From assembly GCF_001613005.1 (NCBI RefSeq), contig NZ_BDBN01000018.1, forward strand, positions 62,001-126,000: 64,000 nt of DNA. Direction: 5' to 3'. The notes under the pieces were generated by a model. The model did no database searches. It was not told the DNA's origin and was given only the letters and a program-made list of their open reading frames with translations. Shown here one piece after another: positions 16,301 to 23,489 of the stretch; the first letter of the stretch is position 1, and each line of letters starts with the position of its first letter. The DNA comes from Nocardia nova NBRC 15556. Its GTDB lineage: Bacteria; Actinomycetota; Actinomycetes; Mycobacteriales; Mycobacteriaceae. The position numbers were made by a program, and so were the translations under genes.

Positions 16301-16441
16301 GTGAGGACAGCTGATGTAGGTGGCGGCCAGGATCCGTTGACGGGCGCGCTGACGCAGGTGCTGACCGTTCCCCTGCGTGAGTTGTACGCGGCGTTGTGGC
16401 GCCTGGGAGTCATCGACGTCGTCGGCGAATCATCGCGCTGA
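16301..16441 (+). CDS. Short ORF of uncertain status
   Basis: A 46-codon frame from GTG 16301 encodes TGALTQVLTVPLRELYAALWRLGVIDVVG near its end, an amphipathic helix-like composition with good GC3. It lies in a 325-bp gap between two leftward genes, antisense to neither. No ribosome-binding site and no family recognised. Apart from this frame I see nothing in the gap. Confidence 0.2.
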   Translation: MRTADVGGGQDPLTGALTQVLTVPLRELYAALWRLGVIDVVGESSR

Positions 16442-16562
16442 CCGTTTCCACGCTACGCCGCGAGTCGAGGCCGACGACGGCACGTACGACGGCCGTCGAC
16501 GCGCAACGAGAAGCGTGCGCCCACGGTCACGCGGAAGGCTGCTCGAGGTTCGCCGGCGCCGG

Positions 16563-16994
16563 TTACGCCTTGCTGGGTGCGCGGCGTGAGCGGGCCGCGG
16601 TCTTGCGGGCGGTCGTCTTTTTGCCACCGTCGCTGCGGCGGGCCGGTCGGTCACTGCGGGCCGGCTGCTTGCGCTGCGCGGCGGGAGCCCTGGTGGCCGA
16701 CGACGGTTGCTGGTCCGGGTGCGAGGTGAGCCTCCGGAGTACGAGTGCGGTGCCGCCGACGCCCAGGAGCACGGGCCAGTCCACGACTCCCGTGGCTCCG
16801 ATCGCCGCCAACGTGAGCGCGGCGGCCGGTGTCGAATGACTCCCGCTGCTCAGTCCGCTCCGCACCCCGGACACGACACCCTGCATCCCGCCGAGAACTC
16901 CGTTCACCGCGGCGCCGCCCACCGCACCGGCCGCGGATGTGGTCGCATCGGCCGTCCACGAAATCGCTTTTACCCCACCCTCGAGAAGGTCCAT
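16563..16994 (-). CDS. Membrane-associated protein with a Lys/Arg/Ala-rich tail
   Basis: 143 residues from ATG 16994 with AAGGGAG upstream. Gly/Ala/Val-rich N-terminal half (TSAAGAVGGAAVNGVLGG), a hydrophobic segment VVDWPVLLGVGGTALVL, then about 50 residues dense in Lys, Arg, Ala and Ser ending KKTTARKTAARSRRAPSKA. The tail recalls the basic, lysine-rich tails of mycobacterial HupB and could bind nucleic acid or anionic lipid. Homology was not established. The gene faces away from the AraC gene. Function unknown. Confidence 0.6.
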   Translation of the reverse strand: MDLLEGGVKAISWTADATTSAAGAVGGAAVNGVLGGMQGVVSGVRSGLSSGSHSTPAAALTLAAIGATGVVDWPVLLGVGGTALVLRRLTSHPDQQPSSATRAPAAQRKQPARSDRPARRSDGGKKTTARKTAARSRRAPSKA

Positions 16995-17160
16995 CGTCAC
17001 TCCCTTTGAGTTCACCTTTTGGACATCTGCGAGCAAGCTGCAGTCTACTCGCGGCGGGCGGCCGCTCCGGGCGTAGCGACCGAGATGAAACATGCGCCCG
17101 GCACTCCTCGTGACGAGGGCGGTCGGTCATCACTCGGATCGTGATTTATCCTGGCGCGAC

Positions 17161-18189
17161 ATGAGCGATGTGATCCGAGCTGCCGCCCTGCGGGGTTTCG
17201 GGAGTGTGATCGAAGAGTGCGGAGGTGACCCTGCCGCGCTGCTCGCACATGTCGGAATCGAACCCGCGCTGCTTGACTCCGAAGACGCGCTCATCTCGCA
17301 TCGCAGTCTGGCACGGCTGCTGGAACACGCATCCGCCGAATTGGATGTCCCCGACCTGGGGCTGAGAGTGGCCGAACGTCAAGACATTTCGATCCTCGGC
17401 CCGCTCGCGGTGGTCATGCTCCACTCGGCGACCCTGCGCGAAGCGGTCGAGAGTGCATCCCGGTTCATGTTCGTGCACAGCCCGGCGGTGTCGTTCACCC
17501 TGACCGATGATCCGGACGGGAATGCGGACGTGGCCGGTGTGCGGTACTCGCTGAGTGCGCCCCCGCCCACGCGTCAGGTCGTCGAAATGGCGCTGCTGGT
17601 GGCATATCGGGTAGGTCGACTCGAACTCGGCGCGGCGACGCCGCCGATCGGCGTGGACTTCCCGCATTCCCGGATCGCCCCGCCCGAGCGGTACGTGGAG
17701 TGTTTCGGGGCGCCGGCCCGATTCGGCCGTCGCACGGCCACCCTGAGATTGCCGGCCGAGGGGCTGGACTCCTCGCTGGCGGCGGCGAATCCGCTGCTGA
17801 GAAAGCTCGCCCTGGACTACCTCACTTCGCGCTACCCCGACCCGCAGCAGGTGTACGTCCCGCGGGTTCGTGGCTATCTCGACCAGGCTCTGGGCAGTGG
17901 GGCGATCGAGTTGTCAGCTGTCGCAGCCACTTTCGGTATTCACGCGCGAACTCTGCAGCGCAGGCTGGTGGCGGAGGGCACGTCCTACGCCGAGATTCTC
18001 GATGCGGTCCGCCGCGATGCCGCGCTACGCCACTTGATCGAATCCGACCTCGCCCTGTCCCGCGTGACCGCTGCGGTCGGACTGGCGGAGCAGTCGGCGT
18101 TGACGCGCTGCTGCCTGCGCTGGTTCGGCGCCACCCCGAGCGCCGTCCGCCGCGCGGGCGGCGTCGCCGAACCTGTCGTCCAGAGGTAA
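17161..18189 (+). CDS. AraC-family transcriptional regulator (OruR/ArgR-like)
   Basis: 342 residues: an N-terminal ligand-binding domain of the Arabinose_bd type (about 15-200, with LLEHASAELDVPDLGLRVAERQDISILGPLA) and a C-terminal AraC DNA-binding domain (about 250-335, VAATFGIHARTLQRRLVAEG and LAEQSALTRCCLRWFGATPSAVRR). I start it at ATG 17161, with a possible leaderless -10 TATCCT at 17147-17152. The frame runs on to 17092, but that part is not family-like. It sits 57 bp upstream of the GMC oxidase operon in the same direction, a natural target. Confidence 0.85.
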   Translation: MSDVIRAAALRGFGSVIEECGGDPAALLAHVGIEPALLDSEDALISHRSLARLLEHASAELDVPDLGLRVAERQDISILGPLAVVMLHSATLREAVESASRFMFVHSPAVSFTLTDDPDGNADVAGVRYSLSAPPPTRQVVEMALLVAYRVGRLELGAATPPIGVDFPHSRIAPPERYVECFGAPARFGRRTATLRLPAEGLDSSLAAANPLLRKLALDYLTSRYPDPQQVYVPRVRGYLDQALGSGAIELSAVAATFGIHARTLQRRLVAEGTSYAEILDAVRRDAALRHLIESDLALSRVTAAVGLAEQSALTRCCLRWFGATPSAVRRAGGVAEPVVQR

Positions 18190-18246
18190 ATCTCTGTCGT
18201 CGGTGGGCAATACCCCGCAGGTCGGCGAAACGCACACTTCCCTGTC

Positions 18247-18714
18247 ATGGACAACACCCTCGCCCGGCGCAGCAGCGAAGAGTTACGCGCACTGTTTCGG
18301 ACTGCGGCGTGCCCGGACCTCGCGGAGGTGACGGGACGTCTCGAGGCCGAGCTCGCCGGGCCGGCGCTCGTGCGTGCGCTGGCCCCGATAGCGTTCCGGC
18401 TCTTCGGTCTGGCGGACTGGTGGGGTAAGGATCTGCGACCAGCTCCCGCGGGGGACGGGCTGACGGGATACAACCTCGCCGGCCCGCGCGGCGAATCGGC
18501 CACCCTGCCGCTGCGCGCGACCATCGGTCCCTCCCGGCTCGACGGCGCGCCGGCCGTGGTTGTCAGCTATGCATCCGATGCCCCCTTCCCCTGGCGGCGG
18601 GTCGTCGACGATCTGCGCATCCTCGCGGACGGGACCGTGCTGGGCCTCACGTTCGGCCTGCCCTTCACGCCCCACGGCGGCTCGCCTTTCCTGCTGCGAC
18701 GGGAGGTCCGGTGA
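18247..18714 (+). CDS. Hypothetical protein translationally coupled to GMC oxidase
   Basis: 155 residues, soluble, with a short WWGKDL segment around residue 59 and a C-terminal half SYASDAPFPWRRVVDDLRILADGTVLGLTFGLP that looks like a compact beta sheet. WWGK faintly recalls GXWXG/DUF4334 proteins, but I would not assign it. Its stop overlaps the start of the oxidase (GTGATG), so the two products are made together and probably act together. Confidence 0.6.
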   Translation: MDNTLARRSSEELRALFRTAACPDLAEVTGRLEAELAGPALVRALAPIAFRLFGLADWWGKDLRPAPAGDGLTGYNLAGPRGESATLPLRATIGPSRLDGAPAVVVSYASDAPFPWRRVVDDLRILADGTVLGLTFGLPFTPHGGSPFLLRREVR

Positions 18715-20300
18715 TGCGCGATTGGATCGTGATCGGATCCGGTTTCGGCGGCAGCGTCGCCGCGTTGCGACTGGCCGAGAAGGGATACTCCGTCACCGTT
18801 GTGGAGAAGGGCCGCCGCTACCGGGACGAGGACTTCGCCACGAGCGCATGGCAGGCTCCGCGCATGCTGTGGGCTCCGCGCATCGGCCTCAGAGGAATCC
18901 TCCAACTGCGGCCGATGAAGCACGTATCGGTGATCTGCGGGGTGGGCGTCGGCGGCGGGTCCCTGGTGTACGCGAGCACGCTGTACGTTCCGCACTCCGA
19001 CGACTTCTACCGGCACGAGCAGTGGGCCGAGCTCGCGGATTGGCGAACGGTGCTCGCTCCGCACTACGCCACCGCCGAACGCATGCTGGGGGTGGTGGAC
19101 TGTCACAGCGACGGTCGAAGTGAGCAGATGATGCGCGCCGTCGCGGCCGACCTCGGTGTGCCGGATGCCGTGCACCAGACCAGAGTGGGGGTGTATCTCG
19201 GCACTCCGGGCGAGACGGTGCCGGATCCCTTCTTCGGCGGTGCCGGACCGGAACGCACCGGGTGCCTACGCTGCGGCGAATGTCTGCTCGGTTGCCGCCA
19301 CGGCGCCAAGAACAGCCTGGTCAAGAATTATCTCCACCTGGCCGAAGGGCTCGGGGTCGAGATCCGGCCCGAACGTACGGTCGTCGGTATTCGTCCGCTC
19401 GGCGCCACCGACGGCAGCGACGGCTACGCCGTCACCACCGAACGCTCCGGCGCGTGGATACGGCGTGACCGCCAGGTCGTGCACGCACGCGGAGTCGTGC
19501 TCGCGGGCGGAGCGATGGGAACGAGCGAACTGCTCACCAGAGCCCGCGCCACCGGTTCGCTACCGAGACTGTCGGACCGTGTGGGGCACCTCGTACGCAC
19601 CAACAGCGAAGCCATCACCGCGGTCACCGCGCACGACCGCTCGGCCGATCTCGCCACCGACCTGACCATCACCATGAGTGTGCACCCCGACGAGCACACC
19701 CACGTCACCAACAACACCTACGCGGCGGCCGGTGACGCGCTGGCCTTGACCTTCGGCCCGTTCACCGGCGGCCGGCGGCGAACCCTGCAATTCGTGCGAG
19801 AGATCGCCCGGCATCCGTTCCGCTGGCTGAATCCCACACGCATCCGTGGCTGGTCCCGCCGCACCGTCGTCTTCACCGTCATGCAAAGCCTCGACAGCTC
19901 ACTCCGGTTGCGTCCCAAGAGATTCGGTTCGGGGATGGCCACCGTCGTCGACGATGCCGGCACAGCCCCGGCGAGCTATCTGCCGATCGCGAACCGGTTC
20001 ACCGAACTGGCGGCGCGACACATCGGCGGCTACCCCGAAAGCTCCGTCGCCGAATCGCTGATCAGCTCGCCCACCACGGCTCATATCCTCGGCGGCGCCG
20101 TGATCGGGCCCGACGCGAGCCGAGGAGTGGTCGACCGGTACCACCGGGTCTTCGGCTACCGCAATCTGCTGGTGACCGACGGGTCCGCGGTACCGGCGAA
20201 TGTGGGCGTCAACCCGAGCCTCACCATCACCGCCATGGCCGAGGAGGCGCTGAGCCACATTCCGGCCAAACCCGCACTCCGAGAACCGGACTCGAACTAG
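18711..20300 (+). CDS. GMC oxidoreductase, cholesterol-oxidase (ChoD)-like
   Basis: 529 residues. FAD-binding GSGFGGSVAALRLAE at 9-23; VGGGSLVYAS near 80; a four-cysteine segment C185, C188, C191, C195 (CLRCGECLLGCRHGAK) typical of the ChoD-like branch; and the C-terminal GMC signature NVGVNPSLTITAMAEEAL. Relatives include the mycobacterial ChoD (Rv3409c) family, which oxidises sterols or related alcohols, though sterol activity is unproven for many. No signal peptide. Coupled to the preceding small gene. The following acyl-CoA ligase starts 35 bp after the stop and lacks its 5' part. Confidence 0.8.
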   Translation: MMRDWIVIGSGFGGSVAALRLAEKGYSVTVVEKGRRYRDEDFATSAWQAPRMLWAPRIGLRGILQLRPMKHVSVICGVGVGGGSLVYASTLYVPHSDDFYRHEQWAELADWRTVLAPHYATAERMLGVVDCHSDGRSEQMMRAVAADLGVPDAVHQTRVGVYLGTPGETVPDPFFGGAGPERTGCLRCGECLLGCRHGAKNSLVKNYLHLAEGLGVEIRPERTVVGIRPLGATDGSDGYAVTTERSGAWIRRDRQVVHARGVVLAGGAMGTSELLTRARATGSLPRLSDRVGHLVRTNSEAITAVTAHDRSADLATDLTITMSVHPDEHTHVTNNTYAAAGDALALTFGPFTGGRRRTLQFVREIARHPFRWLNPTRIRGWSRRTVVFTVMQSLDSSLRLRPKRFGSGMATVVDDAGTAPASYLPIANRFTELAARHIGGYPESSVAESLISSPTTAHILGGAVIGPDASRGVVDRYHRVFGYRNLLVTDGSAVPANVGVNPSLTITAMAEEALSHIPAKPALREPDSN

Positions 20301-20335
20301 CGGCCGTCACTCATCCCCGGGTAGAACGGGTCGAC

Positions 20336-21442
20336 GTGGTACCGGCGGGGGCGCGGACCGTGGATGAGCTGATCGGCGCGGGCGATCGCCGGATGCCACC
20401 GGCGCCGGCGCGGCCGGGTGGTTTCATCATTCTCACCAGCGGTACCACGGGTCTGCCCAAGGGGGCGCCGCGCACCAAGGTGTCGCCGCTGGCGAGTGCG
20501 ATGATCGCGGACCGTATTCCGTTCCCGCGCAAAGGCAGCGTGGTGATCGTGTCGCCGATTTTCCATTCGACCGGCTTCGGGACGTGGACGGTCGCCACCG
20601 CGCTGGGCAACAAGACGGTGCTGTTGCGCCGGTTCGATGCCGAGGCCACGTTGCGCGCGGTGAGCGAGCACCGCGCCGAGATGCTGGTCGCGGTGCCGAC
20701 CATGCTGCATCGCCTGGTGGCGCTGGGCCCGGAGATCATCGAGCGTTACGACCTGTCGACGCTGAAAACCGTCGCGGTGGCGGGCTCGGCGCTGTCCCCG
20801 GAGCTGGCGACCCGGGTGCAGGACACCTTCGGCGACGTGCTCTACAACCTTTACGGTTCGACCGAGGTCGCGGTGGCGACGGTGGCGCAGCCGCACGAAT
20901 TGCGCCTCGCCCCGGGCACGGTCGGTCGCCCGCCGGTGACGAGCAAAATCGCGTTGTTCGACGCCGAAGGGCACCGGGTGAGCGCCCGCAACGTCTCCGG
21001 TCGGGTGTTCGTGCGCAGTGGTGCGCCGTTCGAGGGCTATACCGACGGCCGTCACAAGCAGTTCATCGACGGTTACATGTCCACCGGCGATATGGGCCGG
21101 ATCGACGAGCACGGGCTGCTGCACATCGACGGCCGCGACGATGACATGATCGTCTCCGGCGGTGAGAACGTCTACCCGCTGGAGATCGAGAATCTGCTCG
21201 CGGCGCGGCCCGATATCGACGAGGTGTCGGTCGTCGGCGTGGCCGACGAGGAGTTCGGAAAACGCTTGCGCGTCTATATCGTTCCAGCGCCCGGCGCCAC
21301 CGTGGACGACGCGGAGGTCAAGGCGTACGTGAAGGCGAACCTGGCGCGCTACAAGGTTCCCCGCGATGTGGTCGTCCTGGACGAACTGCCGCGCAATGCC
21401 ACCGGCAAGGTCTTGCGCCGGGTGCTGGAGGAGATGGACTGA
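20336..21442 (+). CDS. AMP-binding acyl-CoA ligase, 5'-truncated
   Basis: 368 residues where the family normally has about 500-550. The frame begins just before the phosphate-binding loop (ILTSGTTGLPKGAP near residue 32) and then runs intact through YGSTEVAVAT, STGDMGRID, the hinge and the adenylation lysine in NATGKVLRR. About 150 N-terminal residues that build the acyl pocket are missing. Family-like sequence continues upstream of the GTG (HPRVERVDVV) as far as the GMC stop codon at 20300, so the gene looks cut by a deletion that brought the two together. Probably inactive or of altered function. Confidence 0.7.
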   Translation: MVPAGARTVDELIGAGDRRMPPAPARPGGFIILTSGTTGLPKGAPRTKVSPLASAMIADRIPFPRKGSVVIVSPIFHSTGFGTWTVATALGNKTVLLRRFDAEATLRAVSEHRAEMLVAVPTMLHRLVALGPEIIERYDLSTLKTVAVAGSALSPELATRVQDTFGDVLYNLYGSTEVAVATVAQPHELRLAPGTVGRPPVTSKIALFDAEGHRVSARNVSGRVFVRSGAPFEGYTDGRHKQFIDGYMSTGDMGRIDEHGLLHIDGRDDDMIVSGGENVYPLEIENLLAARPDIDEVSVVGVADEEFGKRLRVYIVPAPGATVDDAEVKAYVKANLARYKVPRDVVVLDELPRNATGKVLRRVLEEMD

Positions 21443-21448
21443 CGTTTC

Positions 21449-22609
21449 TCAGCTGTCGTAGCCGAAGAGCTTCGCCGCCAGATCCGTCATCACTTCGCTG
21501 GCGCCCCCGCCGATGCCGAGGATGCGCGCGTCACGGTAATGGCGCTCCACCTCCGATTCCCGCATGTACCCCATGCCGCCGTGCAACTGGACGGCCTCGT
21601 CGACGACGTGTTTGACGGCCGCGACGGCGGAATTCTTCGCCAGGCAGGCTTCGCCGACGACGAATTCGCCGGCCGTGGCGCGCACGGCGACCTGGCGGGT
21701 GAAGGTGCGGGCCAGCTCGATCCGGCGGCGCATCTCGACCAGCTTGTGCCGCACCACCTGCCGGGCGATCAGCGGCTTGCCGAAGCTCTCCCGACGCCGG
21801 ACGTGGTCGAGGGTCAGATCGAGGCAGCGCTGCGCGATCGCGTACGCGTGCACCGCGATATTGACCCGCTCGGTGACGAAAGCCGCACCGAGCAGCGCGA
21901 ATCCACCGTTCTCGGCGCCGACCAGATTGGCGGCGGGTACCCGGCAATCGGTGAAGGTCAGCTCGGCGGTGTCCGAGCACAACCAGCCCATCTTCTCCAG
22001 CTTCCGCGACACGCTGAAACCTGGAGTGCCGGTGTCGATCACGAGCAAGCTGATGCCGCTCGCGCCCGGTCCGCCGGTGCGCACCGCGGTGGTGACGAAA
22101 TCCGCGCGTGTGCCGGAGGTGATGAACAGCTTCGCGCCGTTGACGACGTAGTGGTCGCCGTCGCGGACCGCGGTGGTGCGCACGGATCCGACGTCGGAGC
22201 CCGCCTCCGGCTCGGTCACCCCGAGCGAACCGATCAGGTCCCCGGAGAGGGTCGGGCGCACGTACCGGTCGATCAGGGTGGCGTCGCCGGCGGCGACGAT
22301 GTGCGGCAGCGCGATCCCGTGGGTGAACAGGGCGGAGTGGCAGCCCGACGAGCCGCCGGCCTCGATGAACGCCTCGGTGGCGACGGTCATGTCGACGAGA
22401 TCCCCGCCGTCACCGCCGTACGCCTCGGGCGTGCCGATGCCGTACAGTCCGGATTTCGCCGCGGCCCGGTGCAATTCGCGGGGCAGAGCCCCCTCGCGTT
22501 CCCACCGGTCGAGATGCGGCGCGACCTCGCGGCGAACGAAATCGCCCACCGCCTCGCGTAGCGCGAGACGTTCCGGCGTGCGGTAGGGGTCGGTGTAGGT
22601 GACAGTCAT
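21449..22609 (-). CDS. Acyl-CoA dehydrogenase
   Basis: 386 residues from ATG 22609, with AGGAGTGATC immediately upstream. All three domains are present: helical N-domain, beta domain with GVTEPEAGSDVGSVRT and LFITSGTRADFV, and C-domain with RRRESFGKPL and QLHGGMGYMRESEVERHYRD. At the usual MCAD glutamate position (YEGT) it has GGGAS, and a glutamate in FVTERVNIA matches the alternative base used by isovaleryl- and long-chain enzymes. A branched or long acyl-CoA is therefore more likely than a short straight one. It converges on the truncated ligase (6-bp gap). The TetR gene at 22746 lies upstream in the same direction. Confidence 0.88.
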   Translation of the reverse strand: MTVTYTDPYRTPERLALREAVGDFVRREVAPHLDRWEREGALPRELHRAAAKSGLYGIGTPEAYGGDGGDLVDMTVATEAFIEAGGSSGCHSALFTHGIALPHIVAAGDATLIDRYVRPTLSGDLIGSLGVTEPEAGSDVGSVRTTAVRDGDHYVVNGAKLFITSGTRADFVTTAVRTGGPGASGISLLVIDTGTPGFSVSRKLEKMGWLCSDTAELTFTDCRVPAANLVGAENGGFALLGAAFVTERVNIAVHAYAIAQRCLDLTLDHVRRRESFGKPLIARQVVRHKLVEMRRRIELARTFTRQVAVRATAGEFVVGEACLAKNSAVAAVKHVVDEAVQLHGGMGYMRESEVERHYRDARILGIGGGASEVMTDLAAKLFGYDS

Positions 22610-22745
22610 GATCACTCCTGAGATGTGCGGGATCGGATGCGCGCGTGAGGCTTTCGGGCGCTGGGCAGCGACCGGCGCCACCGCGGACAGGCGGTGGGAC
22701 GGTGTATTCGGATGTCGTCGCGGGACGTCCCCGGACGGGTGTGGA

Positions 22746-23396
22746 TCAGTCGATGGTTCCGGTGAGGATCGGCGCGACGGCGGCGCGGGCGACGCGTTCG
22801 GCCGCCGCGGGATCGGTCAGATCGATGGCATGGCTCGGTGTGGCCAGGTAGCCGATGATCAGGTGCACCAGGGCGTCGGCCTGGGCGTCGGGGTCACGGA
22901 CCGGGATCTTGCCGTCCGCTTGGGCTTTGCCGATATTCGCGCGAATGGCGTTGAAGGCCAAGGTGATCGGTGACGGATCGCCCTGGCCGAGAGCCTGGAT
23001 GAGTTCGGCTCGGCGCAGTGGGTCGGCATCGCGGAACAGGATGTGGTCGCCCAGTCCGAGCCCGGTGAGGAAGCCGAGCACCACCTGTTCGGTGGGATCG
23101 GTGACTTCGGTGAAGCGGTCGGCGAGGTCGGCGAGGATGCGGCCGATATCGCGAGCCAGCGCCCGTTCGAACAGCTGGTCCTTGCCGGTGTAGCGGCGGA
23201 ACAGCGTCGTGCGGCCGACCCCGGCCTCGGCCGCGATGTCGTCCATGGTCGCCTCGCGGGTGCCGCGGCGCGCCAGGACTCGCAACGCGGCGTCGAGGAC
23301 CCGCGCGTCCGTCGCGTCGTCGCTGGGCGCCGACTGCGGAAGCAGGGTCATCGCGCGGCTGAGCAGGCTGGACAGCGGCGCACCGGGTCTGGTCAC
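22746..23396 (-). CDS. TetR-family regulator
   Basis: 216 residues with the TetR helix-turn-helix at about 30-78 (ATMDDIAAEAGVGRTTLFRRYTGKDQLF) and an all-helical ligand domain. GTG start at 23396. It diverges from the three-domain fusion gene across a 93-bp gap holding a 20-bp near-perfect palindrome, its probable operator. The acyl-CoA dehydrogenase downstream in the same direction (136-bp gap) may also be controlled. Confidence 0.88.
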   Translation of the reverse strand: MTRPGAPLSSLLSRAMTLLPQSAPSDDATDARVLDAALRVLARRGTREATMDDIAAEAGVGRTTLFRRYTGKDQLFERALARDIGRILADLADRFTEVTDPTEQVVLGFLTGLGLGDHILFRDADPLRRAELIQALGQGDPSPITLAFNAIRANIGKAQADGKIPVRDPDAQADALVHLIIGYLATPSHAIDLTDPAAAERVARAAVAPILTGTID

Positions 23397-23431
23397 GAGG
23401 TCATCTTGACACGTGGAACCACTATCCGTCT

Positions 23432-23451
23432 AATAGTTCCACGGAACTATT
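23432..23451. promoter_or_regulatory. TetR operator (AATAGTTCC-AC-GGAACTATT)
   Basis: A 9-bp perfect inverted repeat with a two-base spacer, midway between the divergent TetR and fusion genes. An additional identical half-site AATAGTTCC follows at 23460-23468, closer to the fusion gene. Size and position are classic for a TetR dimer site. Confidence 0.75.
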
Positions 23452-23489
23452 TCGCAAATAATAGTTCCGCCGATGGAAAGGGCTAGGTA

